NCBI GenBank assembly: GCA_002245135.1
Contig: NGBS01000015.1
Coordinates: 1-64,000, forward strand
DNA from: Proteromonas lacertae
Taxonomy: Eukaryota > Sar > Bigyra > Opalinata > Proteromonadidae
Length of the DNA: 64,000 nt
Direction: 5' to 3'
Shown here: piece after piece, positions 35,005 through 47,130 of the stretch
How positions within the stretch are numbered: the first letter of the stretch is position 1
Layout of the letters: each line of letters begins with the position of its first letter
Made by a program: the position numbers and the translations under genes
Notes under the pieces: model-generated
Told to the model about the DNA's origin: nothing
The model's database searches: none
The model's input: only the letters and a program-made list of their open reading frames with translations

Positions 35005-38000
35005 CTATACATATCTTACATCCAACATATCAAGAAGACTATCAGACATGTATTTTGTTTCACGGTTGTATTTCTCAGATATATAAGTCAATCTATCCAC
35101 ATTGAGATGTGATACAATATAATCCTTTTCGTCTATAGAATAATATTTCATTGAAAAATAATATACATTCATTCTTAATCAGCTTGTATAATGCACAACA
35201 TGCATAATATAATTCTTCAAAATAATCATGTTCCAATAAACTGCTAATAATGTCAATTCCTTCTCTATTTATATAGCTCAAGTCATTATAATTACTATCA
35301 ATGTAGTTACAAATTGCATGGGTTGAATTTGCTCTTTTATACTTATCATCAGTCTGACATTGTTGAAGTAAAAACCTTACGCCAGCCTCAGTATCAATAT
35401 TATTATCTAATTAACATAATATTTAGTTAGAATATGATATATATACTATTTGTTGTAAATGCAAATCCATATGAGTATATTTTCAATCTATCATTTGTAG
35501 ATGTTACATATGAATGTATTAACCTAGTGACTGAAGTATTTTTTATGCATATTGTTAAATCTGGATGGCATGCTAAATTCCATAATAATCCCACAGCACT
35601 AATTAGAATAGTATCATCACTTTGAATATTTACGCAATTATCAATATATGGAATACCACCACAATTTGATATAATCTTTTTATTTTCATCTAATAATATA
35701 TGATAATAAATTCTATACCAAAATGTTCGCTAACGTTCCAAAGGGCAGTACACATTGAATCTTTAACATTTGGATTATTTGTGTTTCTAAGAACATTCAC
35801 GAATGTCAATATACCATTATTATTAACTATTTCTGGAATAAACCTTTCAATTAAAGTAATATCAACAATTAAATTCTTTATAACATTTTGTATATTATTA
35901 TTATTAATATTTAAATAAGATAGAATAACTGGAATAATACCGTAAGAACATGCATAAGTTAAACAATGTTCTATTTGTTACAAATGCAATATATACGATT
36001 ACTAGATATATTATTTAGTAGAAGAATTGCTGGTATTACATCTAAAGCATTATTTGAAGCAAGATTTTTAATTAAAAAGAATATACCTCCCTAACCAACA
36101 AAAAAGATTCCTTTGAATGTCATCAGTCATACATTCAACTAATTGTGTTATTCCTATTATTGATTCAAGAGGATTAGGAGATATTAACAATTTCATATAT
36201 TGTGACCATTCTGGTAGAAAACCTTCTATATTTATATAAATTACAATTTATATAATTTACTTTCATCTATTCTTATTGAAAGAAAGTGTTCAATATTCTT
36301 CTCCACAAAGTAAATATATCCATCAGATGTTATATTATTTCCAGTAACACATATTCTATCAAATGATGGAATTATAGTAAGAGGTTCAATTATCTTTTTG
36401 AAGCCAACATCAGAGATTGAATTTTCTATAACTAAAATCAAAATAAAATACCTGTGAGATCTAATCTGACTAGACAATAAAGTAGTGGCAGTCTATTACT
36501 AAACAAATCCATACTTTCATCAGTAATTTCATTATCTATATAGTTTATACATATATAGTTTCATATTTTATATTTATACTGGATAGTAATAGATATTGAA
36601 GATTATGCATTCCATGGAAATGATTACTCAACTCTATTAAACTATCATCATTTAGGTTACATTTGTTCAATATTAGTTGATTTATTGAATAGAGTGGAGG
36701 AAAGGATTTAGTTAGAGTTTTTATATCAGTTAAATCGAATGAATTTTCACTCAAATCTAATCCTCTCAATAAACCGTTATGACATAATACACTTCCCAAT
36801 TCTTTTATTTCTTCACTTTTTATTCCATTTTCTATTCAATCACAAATTACATTAACATTAACATATATATATATATATATATATATATACTGGATAAATC
36901 AAGATTTCGTAAAGAAGAGAGTTGATTAAATATATCATGTAAACCTTGTAGTTTTGATAATGTTAAATTAACATCTATATCATTACAATAAACAGAATAT
37001 TATACTTATTAATGATAGACTTTTCAATTTATAAAAATATCCAATTATTTCACTCATATATTTTGATGAAATATCTAATGATCTGATTTTAATAATTTCA
37101 CAAGATGAAAAATATGAACACATTATTAATAGTTGGTAATATGCTCTTTCTTCTGAAGTATCAATGACTATTTATATATTATTATTGTTGTTTAAATCAA
37201 ATACAAGAATCGAAGGATAAATGATCACCACTAAATAATCTATACATTTCAAAAGGAAGATAATTGACTGATCCAGCCATTCTCCATATTTTATAATCAG
37301 GAAATGTTTGATGCATTTTTTGAGCCCATTCACCTGTATATATATATCATATTTTATACGATTTTTACTCAGATTTAAGAAGATTTTTAAACCATATATT
37401 GAGATGGATTTATCTTGACTGTCACTTGTTAATGTTTGGATTTTTCGTAATATATCATTAAAGTCACTTATATTCTTAAAATTATTATCATCACTTTCTA
37501 AATCACTAATATCTTTCATAAATTGCATTACTTCATTTTCATTGTTTAATAATGGCAAATCGATTAATTCACTTTCTTTATGATTTATACTATAGTTCAC
37601 TATTTATAATAATAAATAATTGTTATATACGATGGTTATATTGATATTTTATAAACAGTTCGTGTTTAAATATTTCCTTATAGTGTTTGATTCGACCATC
37701 AATTACATCGTTTATTAACTTTATTAGTTTTTCACTTATACCATAATATTCATTGGTTTCTATATTATAACCACTATATCTTCGAATTATTTCTCCACTT
37801 TTCTTTATATCTTTCTCTAATGATACTCTTTCATCGTTTTTGAATAGATATAATGGATCAGATAGCATAAATCGACCATCATTGTATAATATATTCGTTT
37901 CTTTTATATTTCCATGAATTTGATTACATGTATCTAATGCTTCTATTCCTTTCAATATACTCAACCATACATGAATTAATTCCTAATAACATTCATTATA

Positions 38001-38385
38001 TCATATTTACATATACAGATTCAGAAGGAATAAAATGAGTTTCTGCATTCTTGTTTATTATATCATATATACTACATTCACATGCTTCTTCTTTTAAATA
38101 GTATTTATTTCCCATTTTTATACAATCATATATGTTCAAAAGATTCTCATGTCGAATTATGTCACTAATCTGTTTATATACAAATTAATATTTAATATAT
38201 ACTTGTAGATCACTATTTATGTTTTTTTCAATCACTCCTTTCAAAGCATATATTCTTCCTGTTTCAACTTCTAAAGAAATTCTTACTGAACCATGTACAC
38301 CTCCCCATTTATCAGTAATAGTTTTAAAAATATTTCTATATGCTAATGCTGGACTTTCTTTGATGCTTCTTGTGAGATTACTCAT
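35005..38385 (-). CDS. Pseudokinase-LRR-ARM protein, family member 3 (left arm)
   Basis: Multi-exon gene opposite in direction to its twin at 39294-42634. N-terminal kinase fold: GGVHGSVRISLEVETGRIYALK keeps the beta-3 Lys, but HRD is HGN (QIHGNIKETNIL) and DFG is SDP, so it is probably catalytically dead. LRRs follow (LRGLDLSENSFDLTDIKTL), then Armadillo-like helices (MSYINREGIDIISSLL) and an end DRLTYISEKYNRETKY. In this copy the exon after the kinase part is in frame (NYSINHKESELIDLPLLNN). Part of the ARM region between 35.3 and 36.2 kb has stops in the frames I followed, so several short exons or some decay are possible. 36523-38522 forms the left arm of the inverted repeat. Confidence 0.6.
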
Positions 38386-38522
38386 TTATTTCATACAAAA
38401 AATATATCCGTTATGAGATCTAAATATACAGTACTTGAAACAGTTAAATAGAATATTATTCATGTTCGACATGAAGAAATGAATTGAACAATGATATGGA
38501 GTTTGTAGATGCTATGTAAATG
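36523..38522. repeat. Inverted repeat, left arm (about 2.0 kb)
   Basis: Reverse complement of 39157-41162; paired coordinates sum to 77,679 near the centre and 77,685 further out. Identity is near complete in 37285-38522 and 36523-37085, but about 200 bp between (37085-37285) is diverged. Similarity stops abruptly at both ends although the genes continue as diverged paralogues. Confidence 0.9.
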
Positions 38523-38610
38523 AATAGAAATTAAGAAATATTGTAAAGTATTTTGAAATATATACTTGGCTTGATTTCATTCATTTCTTTTTTTGTTTTA
38601 TTTCTCTCCA

Positions 38611-39068
38611 ATGAAGCTTGTTAGGTATATAAATTATTTATTATTAAATAACACATAGATTTTTAATGCGTTTATGCAATGAGACAGTTACAATTGAACT
38701 AAAGAATGGCTCAATCGTAAAAGGAACAATAGTAGGTATATATATGGATATAATTTATGTTTTTTTTTTTGTTATGTTATATTAATCTTATATAATTGTC
38801 TTACAATAATATTTTATGTTTATACTCTATAGGCGTTGATATTGCTATGAATATACATTTAAAAACCGTAAAAATGACAGTGAAAAATAGAAATCCAGTA
38901 ACACTTGATAGTCTTTCAATTAGAGGAAATAATATAAGATATGTAATATTACCAGATAGTTTAAATCTCGATAGTCGTCTAGTAGATGATGCACCAAAAA
39001 CTCGTAGTGGAGAAGCTGCTGGTAGACCAAAAAGAAAAGCAGGTAAAGGAAGGGGAAAGAAGTTTTAG
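38611..39068 (+). CDS. SNRPD1: Small nuclear ribonucleoprotein SmD1
   Basis: Core Sm-ring protein of U1, U2, U4 and U5 snRNPs. Exons 38611-38624, 38659-38735 and 38833-39068 join to [19 protein letters not shown] (Sm1), then [13 protein letters not shown] and the Sm2 motif [16 protein letters not shown], very close to animal and fungal SmD1. The C-terminal tail ([11 protein letters not shown]) is a short Lys/Gly/Arg version of the usual RG repeat. The first exon encodes under five residues. The gene fills the 634-bp spacer of the large inverted repeat, flanked on both sides by starts of pseudokinase-LRR genes. Confidence 0.95.
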
Positions 39069-39156
39069 TAATTTTGTTTTTTAAAACTATATCTAAAATA
39101 TTATATTCTGTTTGTAGTTTGAAGCTGTGGAAATATTAATTTATTTATAATTCATA

Positions 39157-41162
39157 CATTTACATGGCATCTACAAACTCCATATCATTGTTCAATTCAT
39201 TTCTTCATGTCGAACATGAATAATATTCTATTTAACTGTTTCAAGTACTGTATATTTAGATCTCATAACGGATATATTTTTTGTATGAAATAAATGAGTA
39301 ATCTCACAAGAAGCATCAAAGAAAGTCCAGCATTAGCATATAGAAATATTTTTAAAACTATTACTGATAAATGGGGAGGTGTACATGGTTCAGTAAGAAT
39401 TTCTTTAGAAGTTGAAACAGGAAGAATATATGCTTTGAAAGGAGTGATTGAAAAAAACATAAATAGTGATCTACAAGTATATATTAAATATTAATTTGTA
39501 TATAAACAGATTAGTGACATAATTCGACATGAGAATCTTTTGAACATATATGATTGTATAAAAATGGGAAATAAATACTATTTAAAAGAAGAAGCATGTG
39601 AATGTAGTATATATGATATAATAAACAAGAATGCAGAAACTCATTTTATTCCTTCTGAATCTGTATATGTAAATATGATATAATGAATGTTATTAGGAAT
39701 TAATTCATGTATGGTTGAGTATATTGAAAGGAATAGAAGCATTAGATACATGTAATCAAATTCATGGAAATATAAAAGAAACGAATATATTATACAATGA
39801 TGGTCGATTTATGCTATCTGATCCATTATATCTATTCAAAAACGATGAAAGAGTATCATTAGAGAAAGATATAAAGAAAAGTGGAGAAATAATTCGAAGA
39901 TATAGTGGTTATAATATAGAAACCAATGAATATTATGGTATAAGTGAAAAACTAATAAAGTTAATAAACGATGTAATTGATGGTCGAATCAAACACTATA
40001 AGGAAATATTTAAACACGAACTGTTTATAAAATATCAATATAACCATCGTATATAACAATTATTTATTATTATTATAAATAGTGAACTATAGTATAAATC
40101 ATAAAGAAAGTGAATTAATCGGATTTGCCATTATTAAACAATGAAAATGAAGTAATGCAATTTATGAAAGATATTAGTGATTTAGAAAGTGATGATAATA
40201 ATTTTAAGAATATAAGTGACTTTAATGATATATTACGAAAAATCCAAACATTAACAAGTGACAGTCAAGATAAATCCATCTCAATATATGGTTTAAAAAT
40301 CTTCTTAAATCTGAGTAAAAATCGTATAAAATATGATATATATATATATATATATACAGGTGAATGGGCTCAAAAAATGCATCAAACATTTCCTGATTAT
40401 AAAATATGGAGAATATCTAATTCTTTTAACTTCATTCCATTTGAAATGTATAGATCTTCTAATCAAAATAAACTCATATTTGGTAAAGGTATGATTATTT
40501 TATTGTTTATGTAATATAGCTACAAATACTGAGAATGAAATAGCATACTTTGAATTGAATATAATGTGTTCCTACTTTGCATATTGTGATAATTTTAGTA
40601 TTGAATCATTAGATATTTCATCAAAATATATGAGTGAAATAATTGGATATTTTTATAAATTGAAAAGTCTATCATTAATAAGTATAATATTCTGTTTATT
40701 GTAATGATATAGATGTTAATTTAACATTATCAAAACTACAAGGTTTACATGATATATTTAATCAACTCTCTTCTTTACGAAATCTTGATTTATCCAGTAT
40801 ATATATATATATATATGTTAATGTTAATGTTAATGTAATTTGTGATTGAATAGAAAATGGAATAAAAAGTGAAGAAATAAAAGAATTGGGAAGTGTATTA
40901 TGTCATAACGGTTTATTGAGAGGATTAGATTTGAGTGAAAATTCATTCGATTTAACTGATATAAAAACTCTAACTAAATCCTTTCCTCCACTCTATTCAA
41001 TAAATCAACTAATATTGAACAAATGTAACCTAAATGATGATAGTTTAATAGAGTTGAGTAATCATTTCCATGGAATGCATAATCTTCAATATCTATTACT
41101 ATCCAGTATAAATATAAAATATGAAACTATATATGTATAAACTATATAGATAATGAAATTAC
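39157..41162. repeat. Inverted repeat, right arm (about 2.0 kb)
   Basis: Partner of 36523-38522. The right arm is 6 bp longer because an AT-repeat intron near 40,340-40,360 has three more units. The diverged patch is about 40,405-40,605. One extra G near 40,122 shifts the frame compared with the left arm. Confidence 0.9.
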
Positions 41163-42634
41163 AGAAAACAGTAGTAAAATATTTTCTGACAAAATTAGAT
41201 TTTTGTATTTGTTAAGAAAATTAGATGTTACAGGTAACTCTATTAATAATGACGGATTTAAGGATATAGTGGATGGAATAATTGCTTTACCAGACTTTGA
41301 AGCTGCTTTGTGTAAAAGGAAATCTCATAACAGAAGAAGGATATAAGTATTATATTAAAGAAGATGTTAGATTATGTAAATCTGTAAAAGTAGATGAAGG
41401 TATTATTCTATGTTTGTTTAATATAATTATATTTAGATGATTTTTTACCAGAATGGAACATTTTAATACCAAAAATGATTATTAAAATGTCGATGGTTGG
41501 TTTAAGTAGTAGTGATTGGAGAGAACTATTCAACAAACTGAATAGTAATTATGACAGAGAAGTGTTTTGTTATTTAGGTGGAGCTACTTTATTAATTACT
41601 TCGATGATGAAGGATGCAAATGATATTATCAATGTTGCAATAGGTATGGCAGTAATATGTTCATCAGAATTAGCATTAGTTTACTGTTGTTCATATGGAA
41701 TGATTCCGGTATTAGTGAAAATGATGACTATAAATGTGGATGAAATATTAGCAATAGTTGCTTCTACTTTGACTTCTATAGCATGTATTGAAAGATTTGT
41801 TCCAGAATTAGTAAGGAATAGATTAATTGAAATATCATTGAATCTATTAGCTGTTAGTGAGAATAATAACGTTTGCTATTCTCTAATAATGATAATTTGG
41901 GATTTATCGGAGCATTTTGATGAACATAAAAGAATAGTGACAGAAAACAACGGAATTGAAACTTTAATTGAGAAGTTGAAAGTTGAATCTCCTGAAATTA
42001 GCTGTTTTGGAGTTGCTGCTTTATGGATTCTTGCTTCTTATAGTATAAATGATAATTATATATATTTATATAGAAAATAATAAAGAAAAAATCAAAAATC
42101 AAAATGTTTCTCGTTTTCTTCCACCTCTTTTTGAATCTGATTATGATAATACAAAAGTTTATACGTTTGGTTTATCATGGTTTTTAGATTTTGATAATTC
42201 TGAATTATCAATAGATGATCAAAGAGGTGTAAATGAGTGTTTAAATATTATAGAGCAAAGTGATAGTCAATTTAGCAGAGCAAATTCTTGTCATGCTTTG
42301 TGTGATTTTTTAACCAAAAGAAGTATATTAATTTCATTCTATTATATCATCAGATCGTAATTTAGATTTAATTGGAAGAAGAGGTATTGATGATTTTATA
42401 AGTCTAATAAATAATCAATATTATGAGGAAATATATTATTCTTGTAATGCACTTATTAGTTTACTAAAATCTGGATGTATATTATAGAAATTATATGTTT
42501 ACATAGATAAAGAAGATTATATAAAAGAAAAGCTTGATAGTGATAGATTGAGATATGTTTCAGATCATTATGATAGAGAAACGAAATTCGCATGTGATAC
42601 AATTCTAGAGATGTTTGATGAACATTATATATAA
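39294..42634 (+). CDS. Pseudokinase-LRR-ARM protein, family member 4 (right arm)
   Basis: Twin of the gene at 35005-38385. The first 66 codons and the 113-codon catalytic-loop exon are identical to it, including QIHGNIKETNIL and the SDP in place of DFG, so this too is a probable pseudokinase. LRRs follow, then a well preserved Armadillo-like domain in one long exon (41475-42080: IINVAIGMAVICSSELALV) and further exons to TAA at 42632-42634. An extra G near 40,122 breaks the exon that is intact in the left copy, and the LRR exon near 41,330 also looks frame-broken. Either an assembly indel or a decaying copy. Beyond 41,162 the two genes are clearly diverged. Confidence 0.6.
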
Positions 42635-42707
42635 TTGTTTTAGAATAAACATTTTAATAATTGTTTATATTATATAATATAATGAATTAATATGATTGAT
42701 TCAACAA

Positions 42708-44606
42708 TTAAAGAAGATATTGTAATTGTTCTTTCAATTCTCTAGTATTTTCATTTTCATAACTACATATATCATCATACATTCTCTTAAGCTGACTTGG
42801 GGGTAATTCTTCTAATTCATCATAATGTCTGTTAAAATAGTCAAATCTCTTTCTTATATCATGACTACATTTCAAGCAGAGTAATTCACCTTCTAATTCA
42901 CTAGGATAATTAATATCCCAATCTAACAGTAATAATCTCAAATTGTTATAATCTAATAATGAACATAAAATAAACAAATGATCTTCCAATTCATCTTTGA
43001 ATGTCTTTAACTATTGAATATATAATAAATATAAATATACATTTTCTAATTCTCCTATTCTCATATTCTCTAACTGCATTTTCAATATCACTCCATTGTA
43101 TAATATGTATTATCATCTAAATATTTAATATCATCACTATCACAGATGTAAATATCTTCTAAGAAAGATTTAACTTGATCGCCAAGCAGATATGCTTCAT
43201 TACAACCTAACCATATTGGCAAATCTGCATTCTTTTCATAATCTTTGCAAGTTTTCACTATAAACATAATAAATCTAAATATACTCAAAAGCTTCTTTAA
43301 CTGTTTCTATTCTTCCATTAATGTATTTCTCTTTCACTTCATTTTCTTTTTTCATTGATGATAATGAGCTAGCTGCATATGTTGCACCAATTGAAGCAGC
43401 TAAAGGAATAAAAACTCCTCCTGTAATTAAAGAATGTCCCTATCATAGCAGCTGATCCAAGTAAATTATATGCAGTGTTAGATGCAAATTCTGATAGCTG
43501 CTTCTTTTCCATTCTATTTATATATATTTATAACAAAATGTACTTTTCCATTATAATAATTATAAATTGACTTACATCCGTCTAATGCTACACTTCCTGT
43601 AATTAACAATTGTCCAGAAAGTGCTATTTATAATATAAATATTTTACTATTATACACCTTACAGATGCTTTTGTAACTGCTTGTATTCCTTTTCCAATTC
43701 CAACTGCTGCTAAAATTTTCCCTAAACTATCTACAGATCCTACTGTTCCTTTTTCAATTGATTTATAAACATACTTACTTAAACCAGTGTCAAGATCATA
43801 CTTTTTTATGATTCTATTATTCTTTTCATCATTATCATCATCAATAATGTAACAATCATAAATACAATCGAATAAAGATATCTTCTCATTTATATCATCA
43901 CATCCCTTAAACCATTCTTTATATTCATCATCATCAAATGGAATATCCAACAATAAGCGATCTTTAAATCTATTAATATAACAATTCTATTATCATACCC
44001 TTTACTCATCTTTTTAATTTTTTCAACCAATTCTTTGGTTTTATTGTTATTAATATATTGAGTAATTAATCCTTCAACTGTACCAAATACAAATCCCATT
44101 AATGCAGCATCTGCTAATAATGTTTTCTATATTATATAACAATGAATTAAACATACAACTCTGGTTTGGTTTAATTTTGCTCTTTTTCTATGAGCTCTGT
44201 TTCTTCTATTTCTTCCAGGATGAGCACTTTGACCTGGAGGACGAACTTTACCAGGGTTTGGATTGGGAGGTCCTTTTACTTTAAATTCTTTCAAATGTCT
44301 GAGCTTATCTTTAATAGATAATGTAATCGATCCTACGCCATCACTAACACCATTATTTGAAAGTTGTGAAGCGTAAGTTGAAATAGAAGGTGAAATAACA
44401 TTACTCTTAACACCAAGCGCCTTCAGTATGTTAGCCTTTTGATTATCTAATATTTCAATTTCATTAAGTATTTCTTCTTCTGTCATTCCATAAATTTCGG
44501 GAAAAGAGTAAGGGAGTTGCTTATATAACATATTATAACTTTTATATATATAATTCATCTTATCTTCATCAGACAATCCATATAAAGCTTTTATTATGTA
44601 ATCCAT
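42708..44606 (-). CDS. Hydrophobic-helix family, copy 3 (diverged, frame-broken)
   Basis: Diverged paralogue of copies 1 and 2 with the same exon order. Exon 1 (ATG 44606) carries SFPEIY-G-M in place of PVDYPEIYGM and the basic linker PPGQSAHPGRNRRNRAHRKR. It continues with DIPFDDDEYKEWFKG, a Gly-rich segment (LGKILAAVGIGKGIQAV), further small hydrophobic exons near 43.35-43.6 kb, VKEAFEYI, FLEDIYICDSDDI and a last exon with LLCLKCSHDIRKRFDYF. Joined frames break near 43,110 (same place as copy 2) and near 43,050. The diverged leader element lies 17 nt before the ATG. It may be a pseudogene, or carry assembly indels. Confidence 0.45.
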
Positions 44607-44623
44607 TCACTCTTATTTATGTT

Positions 44624-44668
44624 GAGAAATTCAGAGTGGGACAAGCCTTAATTTTAGGCTTGATTCAG
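44624..44668 (-). promoter_or_regulatory. Conserved leader element of the hydrophobic family, copy 3
   Basis: Minus-strand reading: CTGAATCAAGCCTAAAATTA then AGGCTTGTCCCACTCTGAAT. The end matches copies 1 and 2 (CTCTGAATTTC); the start differs but forms a small hairpin, AAGCC...GGCTT. Confidence 0.4.
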
Positions 44669-44863
44669 TTTTTACATGTTAAATGAATGATGATTTAATA
44701 TTGGAAAGTAATGTCATCCATCATTATTTTGATTGATTGATTTAATTAAGAAAAATTCTTAAAAAAAATCAAACATTCTTTCAATTATCATAAAAATATA
44801 GTAATTATTCTTTTAGTTTGTTAGTATTTTCATTACATTATTCATCATCATACTTCACCAGCT

Positions 44864-45306
44864 TTATCTACCTTCAACTTCATTTTCGAAAAAGCGTTTC
44901 ACACTAGTTTTCATAAAAAGAATCTCTGATGGAACAATATCGAGTGAATTAACAAAGTCCCATTCAAAAACACCTTTTTGAACTATTTCATCATCAGGTC
45001 CAATTAAGGTAAGTGAGATTTCTTCCTTCACCTCAGTACAATCTTTAACTAGTCTTTTACTCTGTTCTTCACACCATTTTTCATCCAGTAACTTGTTAGG
45101 AATAGAACTAAGAAGAATAGCAATTTTAGGAAATGATAAAACACCGATTAACATATTTGGGACATTATTTTCATCATGGTCAATGTAATTGTAGTCTCCA
45201 CTCCTCAGCAAGTCAAATACACTAACTATCTTCTTTTCACCAACAGGTTCATTTTCTGTACTACTCTTACTCTATTACTTCATACAATTCTTACTGCTCT
45301 ATCCAT
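44864..45306 (-). CDS. Small unknown protein
   Basis: The family is not recognised. A four-codon first exon (MDRA, ATG 45306) joins across a 23-nt intron to a frame of about 137 codons. The protein starts with a Ser/Glu-rich stretch (SKSSTENEPVGEKK), then a compact domain: IVSVFDLLRSGDYNYIDHDE, ILLSSIPNKLLDEKWCEEQ and EWDFVNSLDIVPSEILFM. No signal or TM segment. It is followed, on the same strand and about 170 bp upstream, by the C3orf33-like gene. Confidence 0.5.
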
Positions 45307-45478
45307 GTGTATTTACTACAGTTTTTAATTTCTAAATAGGATGTGATGAATTAAGATTTTATTCTGCTTTACAAATGTTAAATTTTTATATTGGATTTAT
45401 CAAGCTTTGGCTTGAAAAACCTGTAAAAATTCTGTAAATAAAACTTTCATGATTAAATCTTCGATATAAACTGCCAAA

Positions 45479-46382
45479 CTAAAAGAACCAATGATATACT
45501 CTCATAATAAAGTTCTCTCGTTTAACTATTTGTATATTATTTGACCATATTCCTTTACCTTCTGTTTTTGCATTTCTTTCATATTTCTTATATAATCTCA
45601 ACGATTTGACTATTATTTCATCAGATTTATCAATTTTTACAGTTTCTATTATACAATAATCAATTCATAAAATACTATTTTCAAAATTCTCATAAGGATT
45701 TGGATATATTGGAATAGAATCTAATGAAAATTCACACATTCCTTCAGACAAAAGATACTTAGCAAAATCGGTAAAAACTAAACTATTGATAATTGGAATA
45801 TGAAACAAATATTCTAAATAAGATCTTGGAATATGAACTGTACCAATTACAATATCATTATCTAAATCCCTATAAATTCATAATAATTGATAAAATAAAT
45901 ACATTGCCAAAGGATCAAAGAACAATGTAGTTTTATATTTTATAATCTCATTTACTGTTTTCTAATTATTATTAAACATAATCTATTAATTAATAATACA
46001 ATTAAATCTTCATTATATTTCACTCCCAATGGCTTGATTGTGATAAAATCATTTTTGTATTTTGTAAATGGAAAGAAACAGAGTTTTAATAAAAAAGGGG
46101 TATGATAAACCATAATATCCCCTTTATCAGTTATACCTTTAACCATACATCTCAATTTCTTCCTTTTAACTAAATCTGTAACAGATAAATCTCTGATTGT
46201 TTTTATCCTTCTAAATGCTCCTAGCGAAAAAAGAATCAATCCAATTCCTATTATTTAAATGTAATAATTAAACCTCCATAAATTGTAAAGTTCAATGCCG
46301 TCTTATAAAGCCTAAGATGTGAATTAATAATTGTCGACAAATCTTTTGCATTGTTTTGAAATTTATCTGGTTCATCTGTCAT
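45479..46382 (-). CDS. C3orf33-like membrane-anchored protein
   Basis: The exon pattern and motifs fit C3orf33 proteins: an N-terminal helical segment (NSHLRLYKTALNFTIYGGIG) leading into one hydrophobic segment, a beta-rich OB-like middle (LRCMVKGITDKGDIMVYHTP), TVHIPRSYLEYLF and a late LYKKYERNAKTEGKGIW, similar to the ALKKGEGIW end of the animal protein. The last part also resembles staphylococcal-nuclease-type folds. Two introns are clear (near 46244-46270 and 45650-45665). One base is missing in the A-run near 45,965. The molecular role of the family is poorly known. The start faces the gene at 46464, 81 bp away. Confidence 0.5.
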
Positions 46383-46389
46383 CAGAAGA

Positions 46390-46463
46390 AGAGAAATGAA
46401 GTTTTTTTCTTTTGATGAAACGAATCTATTTTTAGTCGTTATTTTATTTTTTTAATTTTTATA
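46390..46463. promoter_or_regulatory. Bidirectional promoter region with AAACGAAT element
   Basis: TTTTCTTTTGATGAAACGAA then TCTATTTTTAGTCG lies between the divergent starts 46382 and 46464. The same TTTTCTT[CT]TGATGAA[AG]CGAATCT block occurs at about 20,753-20,775 at the start of the GT13 gene. Confidence 0.4.
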
Positions 46464-46983
46464 ATGCCTGGAAAGAAGAAGAAGGGAGGAAAGAAGAAAA
46501 AGAAGGTTGTGAGCGTATTATATAATTATTTAAGAATAAAATATAGGATTTTGTTCCACTACAGCTAATTGAAGATATTATAGAATATGTTACACTTGAA
46601 ATTAAATGTAAGAATTGGAGGTATCAAGATTTTGAAGTAAAAGTAAGAACAGATACTCCAGTTCATGTTATTAAAGTATTTTGCCATTTATTCATTTATA
46701 ATAGAGTATGATTGAAGAAAAACATGGTCAATTAGATTCAATGAGAATGTATTTAGGTAGTATTGATAAAGAAGGTAAAAATGAACTAAAAGATGAAATG
46801 ATGACACTAAAAGAGTGTGGTATACAAGGAGCTGATATATCTGCAGAAGAACCTGTTGTATGAATATAATTATAATTGTTATTATAGAGATATGCATTAA
46901 TATATGATTTTATTCCCCATGCTTATGATGAACCTGTATTATTTGCTAAAAATACAAATGGTTTGCAAGAATATGGTTTATAA
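46464..46983 (+). CDS. Small Lys-rich-start protein, unknown
   Basis: Three exons: the first ends before a GTATTATA intron at about 46512, the second intron is near 46675-46705, and the third near 46859-46888. The spliced frame is open throughout (about 145 codons). The N-terminus is almost pure Lys/Gly (MPGKKKKGGKKKKK), followed by a small domain that could have a ubiquitin-like fold: VTLEIKCKNWRYQDFEVKV, VHVIKSMIEEKHGQLDSM and MYLGSIDKEG. Similar Lys-rich starts are common in small ciliary and cytosolic proteins of protists, but I do not recognise this one. Confidence 0.55.
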
Positions 46984-47130
46984 ATAAATTATATTAATTA
47001 TTTAGTTGTGTTTAAACAATTTTATTTTATTCATACTTGTTTTCGTATGGGTTTAAAAAACAAAACAAAATTATAACACATCAAGCCATTTTTCAAGTTT
47101 TTTATATCTATTCTTTGTTTTTTCTCTAGA

